A DNA stretch of 64,000 nt, from assembly GCA_013397845.1 (NCBI GenBank), contig VZTG01010069.1, positions 306,061 through 370,060 of the forward strand, in the 5' to 3' direction. Positions 23,808 to 31,585 of the stretch are shown here, in pieces. Each line of letters begins with the position of its first letter. The stretch's first letter is position 1. The stretch comes from Melanocharis versteri (lineage: Eukaryota > Chordata > Aves > Passeriformes > Melanocharitidae). The notes under the pieces were generated by a model. It was not told the origin of the DNA and searched no databases. It was given only the letters and a program-made list of their open reading frames with translations. The translations under genes were made by a program, and so were the position numbers.

Positions 23808-24262
23808 NNNNNNNNNNNNNNNNNNNNNNNNNNNNNNNNNNNNNNNNNNNNNNNNNNNNNNNNNNNNNNNNNNNNNNNNNNNNNNNNNNNNNNNNNNNNN
23901 NNNNNNNNNNNNNNNNNNNNNNNNNNNNNNNNNNNNNNNNNNNNNNNNNNNNNNNNNNNNNNNNNNNNNNNNNNNNNNNNNNNNNNNNNNNNNNNNNNNN
24001 NNNNNNNNNNNNNNNNNNNNNNNNNNNNNNNNNNNNNNNNNNNNNNNNNNNNNNNNNNNNNNNNNNNNNNNNNNNNNNNNNNNNNNNNNNNNNNNNNNNN
24101 NNNNNNNNNNNNNNNNNNNNNNNNNNNNNNNNNNNNNNNNNNNNNNNNNNNNNNNNNNNNNNNNNNNNNNNNNNNNNNNNNNNNNNNNNNNNNNNNNNNN
24201 NNNNNNNNNNNNNNNNNNNNNNNNNNNNNNNNNNNNNNNNNNNNNNNNNNNNNNNNNNNNNN
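23808..24262. other. Assembly gap (455 N)
   Basis: An unsequenced run of N lies between the NCOA5 promoter and the CD40 upstream region. It is bordered on the right by a GC-rich tandem repeat, which probably caused the gap, so the N length may not equal the real length. Confidence 0.99.
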
Positions 24263-24470
24263 GGTCAGGATCAGACCGGGACCGGACTGGGGTTTGGAAC
24301 GGGATCGGGACCGGTGTCAGGATCGGGACCGGGGTGGGGATCAGACCGGAAGAGGGACTGAGACTGGGGCCGCGATTGAGATCAGACTGAGACCAGGACC
24401 GGAGTCAGGGTCGGCATCAGACTGGGACCGGGGTAGGGATCAGACCGGACCCGGGGCCAAGGCCAGGGCC
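24263..24470. repeat. GC-rich minisatellite at gap edge
   Basis: Degenerate units of about 18-24 bp built on GGGATCAGACCGGGACCGG (variants GGAACGGGATCGGGACCGG, GTCAGGATCGGGACCGG) are repeated some ten times. The array runs straight out of the gap, so its full size is unknown. Confidence 0.8.
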
Positions 24471-25769
24471 GGAGTGCCCCTGCCCCGTTCGAAGGGCGGT
24501 GTCCCCGTGTCCCGCCCTCAGCCCCGGCGCCGCCCCGAGCAGCAGCTGCCCCTCTGCGCTGCCCCGCTGTGCGAATAGCGAGGCTGGGGGCTCTCGTAGG
24601 GGCTCCCGCCTGAGCAGCTCCTGCCGACCGGGAGCACCGGGCCCCCGCTGCCGCCGGGGACCGGGAGCAAGGGGCGCTCACAGCCCGTGGCCACAGGAGA
24701 CCCTGCTCGGGCAGTGCGAGGCGCCGCGGGGCTTTCCCAGGCCAGGCCCGCGGGAGTCGGGCCCAGAAATCCCCTTCTAGCCGCGGCCGCCCCCTTTGCC
24801 CTCGAGATTCCCCAGGGACCCTTCGTGCTCCCGAGTGAGTCAGTTCTGGGAAGTGACGTTGGGCTGGGGAATCCAGAGCACTCGGTTCCCAATTCTCGGT
24901 GCCCGCGGGGAGCACGCTGCCCTTGTCCCCGGGAGCAGCTGTGACCTGGCGATGGCCGATTGTGGCCACCTGCCTCCGGAGGCAGGCCGTGGCCGTGACC
25001 GGGGGGCGGCTGCTGCGGTGTGTCCTCTCAGGCATCGCGGCAGTGTGGGCACAGTGTGGCCGCGGGGGACGGGGCGGCAGTGCCGTAAGTGACCGGGACA
25101 CCGAGGAGCGCTGAGGAGCCACCGTTGGCTGCTCAGCCACGGCCATGCCTCGGGGAGTCCAGGGAGCGTCTCCGGAGCGGGCAGGGATCCTGGAAATTCC
25201 CTGGGGGTTGCTGGAACCCCTCTGGGGAACTGAGACGGACGTACAGCCAGGCCTCAGCACTGTCGCCCCTTCCCCTTTCAGGGCTGACGTGTTTGCGGGG
25301 ACACTCCGCAGAGGCCAGGGCTCCTGGCGGCTGTGGGGGCTCTCCAGGGTTGCAGCCAGAGGGGCTCTCCATGGCCACAGCCGTGGGAGCTCTCCAGGAC
25401 GACAGCTCAGGGGCTTTTAAAGGCTAAATAAATAAAACCCTCTCTGAACTGCTGTTGGAAAGAAGAAGTGAAACCTGGAGCTCCTGCCGGGGGGCCGCAC
25501 AGGCGCTCCCCTCCCCTCCCCGCAGACCGCGGCCGACCCCCGCCCCTGCTCCTGCCTGAGGCTGTGACCCCGGGGCGGGGGTCCCGGCTGGGGAAGCGCC
25601 TGCCCGCAGGCCGGGCGAGCAGCGCGGGGCTCGGAGAGCCCGGCGGGGAGCGGTCCGCAGCCGGGACAGGCGGGGAAGCCCCAGGGCGGGCGGCCCAACG
25701 CCCCTTCCTGGGCGGGAACGGACCGAGGCGTTCTTAGGAGGGCGGCGGCGGCGGCCGGGGCGCAGCGCC
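24471..25769. promoter_or_regulatory. CD40: CpG-rich NCOA5-CD40 intergenic region and CD40 promoter
   Basis: GC-rich DNA with no convincing exon. The last 300 bp before the CD40 ATG have no TATA box but do have GC boxes, an ETS-like CTTCCTGGGCGGGA (about 25704-25717) and GGGGAAGCCCC (about 25673), close to an NF-kB half-palindrome; CD40 is known to be NF-kB-inducible. A tandem AATAAA pair at 25427-25436 suggests a + strand transcript could end here. Transcription-factor assignments are motif guesses. Confidence 0.45.
25335..25410. repeat. Three-copy 24-26 bp tandem repeat
   Basis: Three imperfect copies, each beginning GGGG(G/A)GCTCTCCA and followed by a variable CAGCC/CAGCT end, at 25335-25360, 25361-25384 and 25385-25410. 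Confidence 0.65.
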
Positions 25770-25817
25770 ATGAACCGGCTGGGGATTTTGGGACTGCTCT
25801 GCGCGGCGCTGCTGAGC
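25770..25817 (+). CDS. CD40: CD40 exon 1, signal peptide
   Basis: Encodes MNRLGILGLLCAALLS, a short n-region with one Arg and a Leu/Ala core; cleavage probably falls at the exon junction, before CWEPG. Context GCGCCATGA is a weak-to-moderate Kozak match (G at -3 is replaced by G/C variants). The donor is GAGC|GTGAGT, phase 0. Confidence 0.9.
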
Positions 25818-28800
25818 GTGAGTGGGGCCGGGATCGGGGCATGGGCCGGGAGCGGGACAGGGGCTGAGGGGATCCCTCTATCCCTGTGTCTGCGTCCCGC
25901 CGGGCTTTCCGGGAAGGGGCACGGTCCGGCCGCTCCGGCCCGTCCCCTCGGCGCCGCCGCCCCTCTCCGGGGAGCCCCGGCGCTGTGCGCGGGCGGCGTT
26001 GGCGGGACCCGGCGGTGCCGCCGCGTCGGGTCCGTCGGTCCGGTCTCCCGGGACGCAGCCAGGGCGGAGGAGCTGTCTGGACTGCCCGGTATCCTCTTCA
26101 GGTCTCCTACCCACGCGCTTTCGCTTTCCTCCGATGGCGCGGGCCCGGCAGCCCAGCCCTGCCCTGCGCTGGCCCGGGGGTCCCCACGGGCAGGGACGGG
26201 CAGCGGCGAGCCCCGGGGCCCTCGGCCGGGACCCCCAGTCGGGCGGCGCGCTGGAACCGGCTGCCGGCGCTTCTTTCACTTCTCGGTTCCCTGTGGGCGG
26301 GTGTGACGGCTGGGACGGCCCCGCGGCCTCATCGCCGTCCCCGAGCCGGGGCTGCTCGAGGTGCCCACGGGGGTGGGCAGCGCCTGTGCTGGGTGCTCGT
26401 CCATGGCACCCTCGGCCCGGCCCTCTCTCCCCCGCTCTCTGACGAAGGCCCCGTCCCACTCCCCGGGATGCTCAGGCTCAGGCCGATCTGCCAGGACCTG
26501 CCGGGCTGCTGAGGATGGGCAGCGAGAGGCTGGCTCTGTGAGAGGGACGGTGCTCCGGGTGCCCTCCTGTACCCTGTCTGACCTGAGAGCTCATTCCCTG
26601 CCTCCTTTTTACCCTTCCCTGTGCAGGTAGTGCTCTGTCAGGAGGAGCAAGGGCAGGCTGTGGCAAAGTTTGCATGGGTGATACACTTGGCCGGGGCATT
26701 CCTGTCCCTCAGGGACGGTGTGTCAGCTTTGGGAAGGGGCTGCTGGTGCTCTGGGTGTGAAAGCTTGGTGAACGCTGCTCTCTCTGTACTGTAGTACTGC
26801 AGTACTGTTGGCAGGGGTACAGGGTTATGTGCAATCACCTTATGGTGGGAAGTCTGGGGAAATGTGGAGCAACTCTACCGGAATCACTGCTACCCCACTT
26901 CAAAGACAGCACTGATGGCATCAGGCAGCGTGGGTGGCTGCTGTGGTCTGTGGTTAGTGGAGGTATGGGAAGAGCGGTGTGAAGAAGCCCTCACCTCAGA
27001 GTGCAGATTAGCACACATGTCTGTGGAAGCGTGGTGATGCCGGACCGTTGGATATGAATTCACAGATCTTGTTTCTTCCAGTGCTGGGAGCCTGGTGATG
27101 CCTTAACATGCTTTGATAAACAGTATATATACAAGGACAGATGCTGCAACCGGTGTCGGCCAGGTATGGAAACCCTTTCCTGGAGGCCTCACAGCTGGGC
27201 TGTGCTAGGACCTACTGCCTGGCCACAGCAGGGCAAGCTCCGCTCGGTGTGATAGAGCCCCTCCACCCCTTTTCCAGCAATGCTGACAGCTCACTTTCCT
27301 GTGTCATCTCAGTGACAGAGCAGTTGGGACCTTGTGGGTGCTCTAGGAGACCCCCTAGACCTCACCAAATGTGCCACAGCTCTCTTGGGACTGTTTGTGC
27401 TCTTGTAGCTGCAGGACCCCATGGCAAAGGGAGCCACTGGCGCTAGCAAATTGTGATGTTGTTTGCCAGCTCCTGCTGTCACTGTCAGGTCATCTCCCAG
27501 TCCCTGGAGTGCTGGAGTGGCCTCACAGCCCTCCCTTCCCGCCTGGCCCCTACAGTGTTTGTAGTCATCAGGCGAGCTGGCTCCTTCAGCCCTGGCTACC
27601 ATGCAGAATGCTGCAGCAATCCTGGCATCCACAGCTGCCAGCATTCCCCTGTCCTGCTGGCAGAGGTGCTGTCTGGAGAGAGGGAAAGCCCCCTTGCCCC
27701 TTCCTCACCAGCCTCTATTGCAGGGGAAAAGCTGGTTTCTGAGTGCAGTAATACAGAAGACTCTGTCTGTGCCCGCTGTGAGAGCGGGCACTATCAGCCA
27801 AGCTGGACCAAGGAGAAGCACTGTGCTCCTCATGATATCTGTGAAGACAGTAAGTGCTCCCTGTGACCACTGATCCCAACCTGTGGGGACTGGGGGGACT
27901 GGCTCCCCTGCCCAGTGTCTCACCTTGTCCATGTTCCCTCTGCCCAGATGCCGGCCTCATTGTGAAGATGCAAGGAAATGCAACACACAACACGGTGTGC
28001 CAGTGCCGGGCTGGCACACACTGCTCTGACATCAGCTGCCAGACCTGCGTGGAGAACCAGCCTTGCCAGCTTGGCTCTGGCTTTGTGGCTGGTAAGTCTG
28101 ACAAGCTGTTCCCACTCAACAGGACTGATGCCCTGTCAGCACTTATCTCAGGGAATGGGGGCTCCCCCAGCATGGTGCCTCCTGGCAGGGCTTTGGGAGA
28201 GCTGTGCCGTTGCCACAGGGCATGCTGCACACATGGCCTCTGCAGCCCCTTTGCCCCTCTCAGGCCCTCAGCCCCCACAGCCCCTACTGACTTTCCTGCC
28301 ATCTCTGCTCCTCTTCAGCCAAGGCCATGGCCCGGATGTCATCCCCCTGTGAGCCCTGTGCAGAAGGCACCTTCTCCAACATCTCTTCTAAAACCGAGCC
28401 GTGCCACCCCTGGACAAGGTATTGTCTGAGTACAGATCATGTCTTTCCGCCAGCCCCAGTGAGCATGTCCTCTGCTGCCAGTTTTCTTGGTGGCCTTGGG
28501 GACTGGGCAGTCAGGCTGGTCTCTCAGGGACACAGCATCTGGCTGGTGTAGGGCCAGAGCGAGGGGAACAGGGCTAGGAGCAAGGTGAGGTCCAGGGCAG
28601 CACTGACTGAGGTCGAGGCAGACATTCAGGTACTTGTGTCTGTCCCTCAGTATGTGCACAGACTGCTTGTCCCTTCAGGGGTGTCCATGCTGTCATCCAT
28701 GCTGGAAGCAAAGGGATCAGGATCTATGGGGATGCCCCATGCCCTGTTCAGGTTCTCCCTCCCAGTGCGCTCCGTGGCTGTAGTCATCAGCCAAAGCACA

Positions 28801-30683
28801 AGCCCTCTCCATGGGGAGTTTGGCTTTGAGGATGCCATGAACTGGCAGGTCATCCCTGTCTTTAGAAAGCTGCTTGAGGGTTAATTGCAGTTCCTGGTAG
28901 AAACGTGAGCCTTATTTCCAAGCTGAATTAGTCTTGCTTCAGCTGCCAGCCATTGGATTTCACTTTGCTTTTATCTGTGCCCAGAAATTACTTCCCCACA
29001 GAGCCACTTGTAGCCTATCTGAGCTTCTCTGTCATAGCTACAGTGCTCTAGCCCTGGGGGCTTCCCTGACTGGGCAGGTCTGCCTCCTCCTGTGCCTTGT
29101 CCCTAAACTTGTTCCCATCCTCAGCAGCTTCAGCAACTCCAGGCCAAGCCCCTGGGTTGGCACCCTGCTGTGTACCTGCTGTCCCCATCATGCTGTGTCA
29201 GTTGGGGTCCCCCTGCTTGCCCTGCTGGAGCTCAGCGAGGTCAGAGCAGGATGCATTTTGGGGCAGCTCGGGTGCCTGCCCAGCCCCAACTGCTTCCTGA
29301 GCTTGCGTTACTGCTGTGGTTACATGGTCTTGTTCTTCCCTGCAGCTGTGAGGAGAAGGGACTGGTGGTGAAGGTGAAAGGGACGAACTCCTCGGATGTG
29401 ATCTGCGGTAAGTGCCTGGTGCCCAGGGCTGAGCCGGTGCAAAGCAGAGAGGGCTTCAGCTCCTGCAGCACCCAGAAGACCTGGCCTCGTGCAGGGTGTT
29501 TTTGGGAGAGGAAAGTCTGAGTGCACGGCCAGTGTGATGCCTTTCTGCCTCTCTGTCTCCGTGAGGGATCCCTGTGGGGCTGGGGGTGGAGCAGAGCACT
29601 CCGTGTCGTGCCAGATGTCCTGTGGGTGCCTCAGTGACCCCATCTTCTCCCACAGAGTCGAGCAGGCGCTCCTCGCTGTCAGTGCTGATCCCCATCACGG
29701 CTGCAGTTGTCACGTGCCTCGTGGGCGTCTGCATCTACTGCCTAGTCCACACAGGTGAGGGGCTAAAGCACGTGAACTGCTGCCTTGGCCGAGGGAGGGA
29801 GAACCTTGGCCAGAGGGGCCATAAAGGGCTGAGGAGCTGAGCCAGGGAGGACAGCAGCAGCTCTGCTGAGAGTGGGGAAGCCCCTCTGGGGACATCACCA
29901 GGACAGGGTTCACTGAGCCCTGCTCTGTCTTTGGGAGCAGGTGTGTTGGCACTGCTGCAGCCTGAGCTGGGCCAGCTCTTTGGGGACAGCGCTGGTGCCC
30001 CACAAGTCCATTCTGGCTCCTGCTGTGACCCCCAGCCTACCCAGCCTGGCAGTGGCAGCAAGCATAACGTGAGCTGCAGGACCTGTGGTGCAGCAGCACC
30101 TGCCCTGGCTCTGACCCCGGGAAGCTCCCTGCAGGGCAGGAGCACTTCCCCCTGAACATTGCCTTCTCTGTCCCTCTTTCCATCCAGATTCCAGGCGACG
30201 GGTGCCGAAGGAGGTGAGTCTACCCAGAGCCCCCTCCAGCAGTGGGTTGCGTGGGTTGGGATCCCTGCTGGGCACAGCTGGGGATGTGCCAGCAGCAGAG
30301 CAGGGGCTGTGGCTTTGCAATGCAGGGAGGTTGGGGGCTGAACTAGGCTGCCTGGCTGGGGCAGGACAAGGGCTGGGGCAACCCGAGGGTGCTGCTGGCA
30401 AGTGCTGAGCATTTGGGAGGGACCCATACTCTGGCCTGCGTGGGAGGGTAGCAGGAGCCTGTGGAAAGACATGGGTGCAGAGCAGGGGGGACATAGCTGC
30501 CTGCCCCTGACCCCTGCCCCTGTGCAGATAGAGGCTGGGGAGCCCGGAGAGGACCCAGATACCCCGCAGCCCATGGAGCAGGATGAGAATGTCTTGCCTG
30601 TGCAGGAGACCCTACTCAGGGGCCAGCCTGTGGCCCAGGAGGATGGCAAGGAGAGTCGCATCTCAGAGCAGGAGGTGCTGTGA
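25770..30683 (+). CDS. CD40: CD40, TNF receptor superfamily member 5
   Basis: Coding join: 25770-25817, 27082-27163, 27724-27849, 27948-28091, 28319-28418, 29346-29407, 29656-29754, 30188-30213, 30528-30683; 843 nt, 280 residues (human about 277). All introns are GT-AG with matching phases. CD40 is the receptor on B cells, antigen-presenting cells and others that binds CD40 ligand and signals through TRAF proteins to NF-kB and MAP kinases. Order: signal peptide 1-16; cysteine-rich domains about 17-57, 58-100, 101-140 and 141-188; transmembrane helix about 195-218; cytoplasmic tail 219-280 with the TRAF2/3 motif PVQET at 253-257, then the conserved QEDGKESRIS. N-glycosylation sequons are at N96, N154 and N181. 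It is adjacent to and divergent from NCOA5, as in other amniotes. No frameshift or missing cysteine pattern is evident; the gene appears intact. Confidence 0.95.
25818..27081 (+). other. CD40: CD40 intron 1
   Basis: A 1.26 kb intron; its first 700 bp remain CpG-dense (the downstream half of the promoter island), and the rest is ordinary. No further exon is supported. The remaining CD40 introns (560, 98, 227, 927, 248, 433 and 314 bp) show nothing unusual. Confidence 0.7.
27082..27163 (+). CDS. CD40: CD40 exon 2, start of CRD1
   Basis: Encodes CWEPGDALTCFDKQYIYKDR then CCNRCRPG. The paired CC followed by xxC is typical of the first TNFR cysteine-rich domain. The acceptor is gtttcttccag and the donor CCAG|GTATGG. 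Confidence 0.93.
27724..27849 (+). CDS. CD40: CD40 exon 3, CRD1-CRD2
   Basis: Encodes EKLVSECSNTEDSVCARCES followed by GHYQPSWTKEKHCAPHDICE and D. The acceptor is cctctattgcag and the donor GACA|GTAAGT. Cysteine spacing (CxxC, then about 14 residues, CxxxxxC) matches CRD2 of CD40. Confidence 0.94.
27948..28091 (+). CDS. CD40: CD40 exon 4, CRD2-CRD3
   Basis: Encodes AGLIVKMQGNATHNTVCQCR, then AGTHCSDISCQTCVENQPCQ and LGSGFVA. It includes the N-glycosylation sequon NAT at residue 96. The acceptor is ccctctgcccag and the donor GCTG|GTAAGT. Confidence 0.94.
28319..28418 (+). CDS. CD40: CD40 exon 5, CRD3-CRD4
   Basis: Encodes KAMARMSSPCEPCAEGTFSN followed by ISSKTEPCHPWT. CEPC...GTFSN and CHPWT are CD40 signatures. 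Sequon NIS is at residue 154. The acceptor is ctcctcttcag and the donor ACAAG|GTATTG. Confidence 0.94.
29346..29407 (+). CDS. CD40: CD40 exon 6, end of CRD4
   Basis: Encodes CEEKGLVVKVKGTNSSDVIC, with sequon NSS at residue 181. The acceptor is tcttccctgcag and the donor TGCG|GTAAGT. The preceding intron of 927 bp is the second longest of the gene. Confidence 0.93.
29656..29754 (+). CDS. CD40: CD40 exon 7, transmembrane segment
   Basis: Encodes the stalk SSRRSSLSV and a hydrophobic helix LIPITAAVVTCLVGVCIYCL, ending VHT. Two cysteines lie in the membrane span and one at its inner end, possible palmitoylation or dimer contacts. The acceptor is tctcccacag and the donor ACAG|GTGAGG. Confidence 0.92.
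30188..30213 (+). CDS. CD40: CD40 exon 8, 26-base microexon
   Basis: Encodes DSRRRVPKE at the membrane-proximal cytoplasmic face, a positively charged stop-transfer stretch. Only 26 nt long; the acceptor ctttccatccag and donor GAG|GTGAGT are both strong. Skipping it would shift the reading frame of the last exon and remove the TRAF motifs. Confidence 0.85.
30528..30683 (+). CDS. CD40: CD40 exon 9, cytoplasmic tail with TRAF motifs
   Basis: Residues 230-280, from IEAGEPGEDPDTP to ESRISEQEVL and TGA. PVQET (253-257) is the TRAF1/2/3/5 docking motif, and VAQEDGKESRIS matches the mammalian C-terminus. The human TRAF6 site region is replaced by PGEDPD, which still fits PxExx(acidic/aromatic). The acceptor is gcccctgtgcag. 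Confidence 0.94.
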   Translation: MEAGEPGEDPDTPQPMEQDENVLPVQETLLRGQPVAQEDGKESRISEQEVL

Positions 30684-31585
30684 AGGCGCAAGGCGCTGCC
30701 TCCGACAGGAACACAGACTGGGGACAGCACCACCTCCTCTGTCCCCTCTCCAGCTGGGGAGGAAATCTGGCATCTGGCCTGCCTGCAAATGATGTGATGC
30801 TGCAGTGGACCATGGCACAACGACCCCAGGGGAATACCACCACAACTCCTGTTCTGGTCACCTGCACAGGGCTGCCCTGGTGGTGCAAGGCTGGGCTGCC
30901 CGCATGGGGACCCGGAAGAGCCCCATCCTGCTTCCTGCCCAGGTGCTGCAACAACACCCAGCATGGCTGCTCACCTGCTGAGCCTTGGCAGAGTCCGGTG
31001 CAGCCCCTGGCCACAGCAGAGTGTCACTGCTGACAGGAAGACCCCAGCACAGAGCCCGGTCTCCCTGAGTGCTGGAGAAGCCAGGGCAGGGAAAGGGGGC
31101 TGCTGGTGTGAGACCACTGAGCAGAGCTCAGTCACTCGTGGTGCTGTGGGAGCGCTGCCCGTGCTGGAGCAGGGCCCGGTGGGTGCTGTCACCCGGGCAG
31201 GGCACCCCGTGCCGGTCCCGGCCCAGCGCTGCCGGGCTCCGTGGGACGAACAGGACCGGCGGGCCCACGGCTCTGCTCTGGGACAGGGGCCGGGGATCGC
31301 GGCAGCGGGGCCGGAGCGCAGACACCGGCGTGCGGCGGCCGGGAGATGGTGCTGCGGGACCGGCGAGGGCTGCGCGGGGCGGTACCGGCACCGCCCGCCC
31401 CCGCCCCGTCCCGCGTAGGCTCCGGGTGGGCACGGGGGGGCTCTGGCCACGGGCTTACCCAGTGCGGGGCCCCCTCCCACGGCTCCCCCGCACACCCGCC
31501 CCGTGCGGGAGCGGCCGCGCTCCGTCACCCTCCACCCACCGCTGGCGAAACCGTGTGATTAAACGTGATTATCTGCCCCCTGTAC
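30684..31585 (+). other. CD40: CD40 3' UTR (tentative extent)
   Basis: Sequence follows the TGA up to the first usable hexamer on this strand, ATTAAA at 31558-31563. No AATAAA occurs before it. The second half (31180-31560) is a CpG island, odd for a 3' UTR, so the real mRNA end could be earlier and use a non-canonical signal. Confidence 0.4.
31180..31560. promoter_or_regulatory. CpG island downstream of CD40
   Basis: Dense CpG and SP1-type GC boxes (CCGCCCCCGCCCC near 31399), with no gene of its own. On the minus strand CTGG|GTAAGC at 31458/31459 is a possible donor, so an antisense or bidirectional non-coding transcript could start here. It could equally be an orphan CpG island or GC-rich 3' UTR. 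Confidence 0.4.

Noticed and set aside
22825..24578. Two frames of more than 520 codons through the CpG island
   Set aside because: They are long only because they cross the N gap and CpG-rich DNA; composition is Arg/Pro/Gly noise and the NCOA5 promoter lies there.
29735..30964. 409-codon minus-strand frame opposite CD40 exons 8-9
   Set aside because: It is antisense shadow of GC-rich CD40 3' sequence and shows no recognisable domain.
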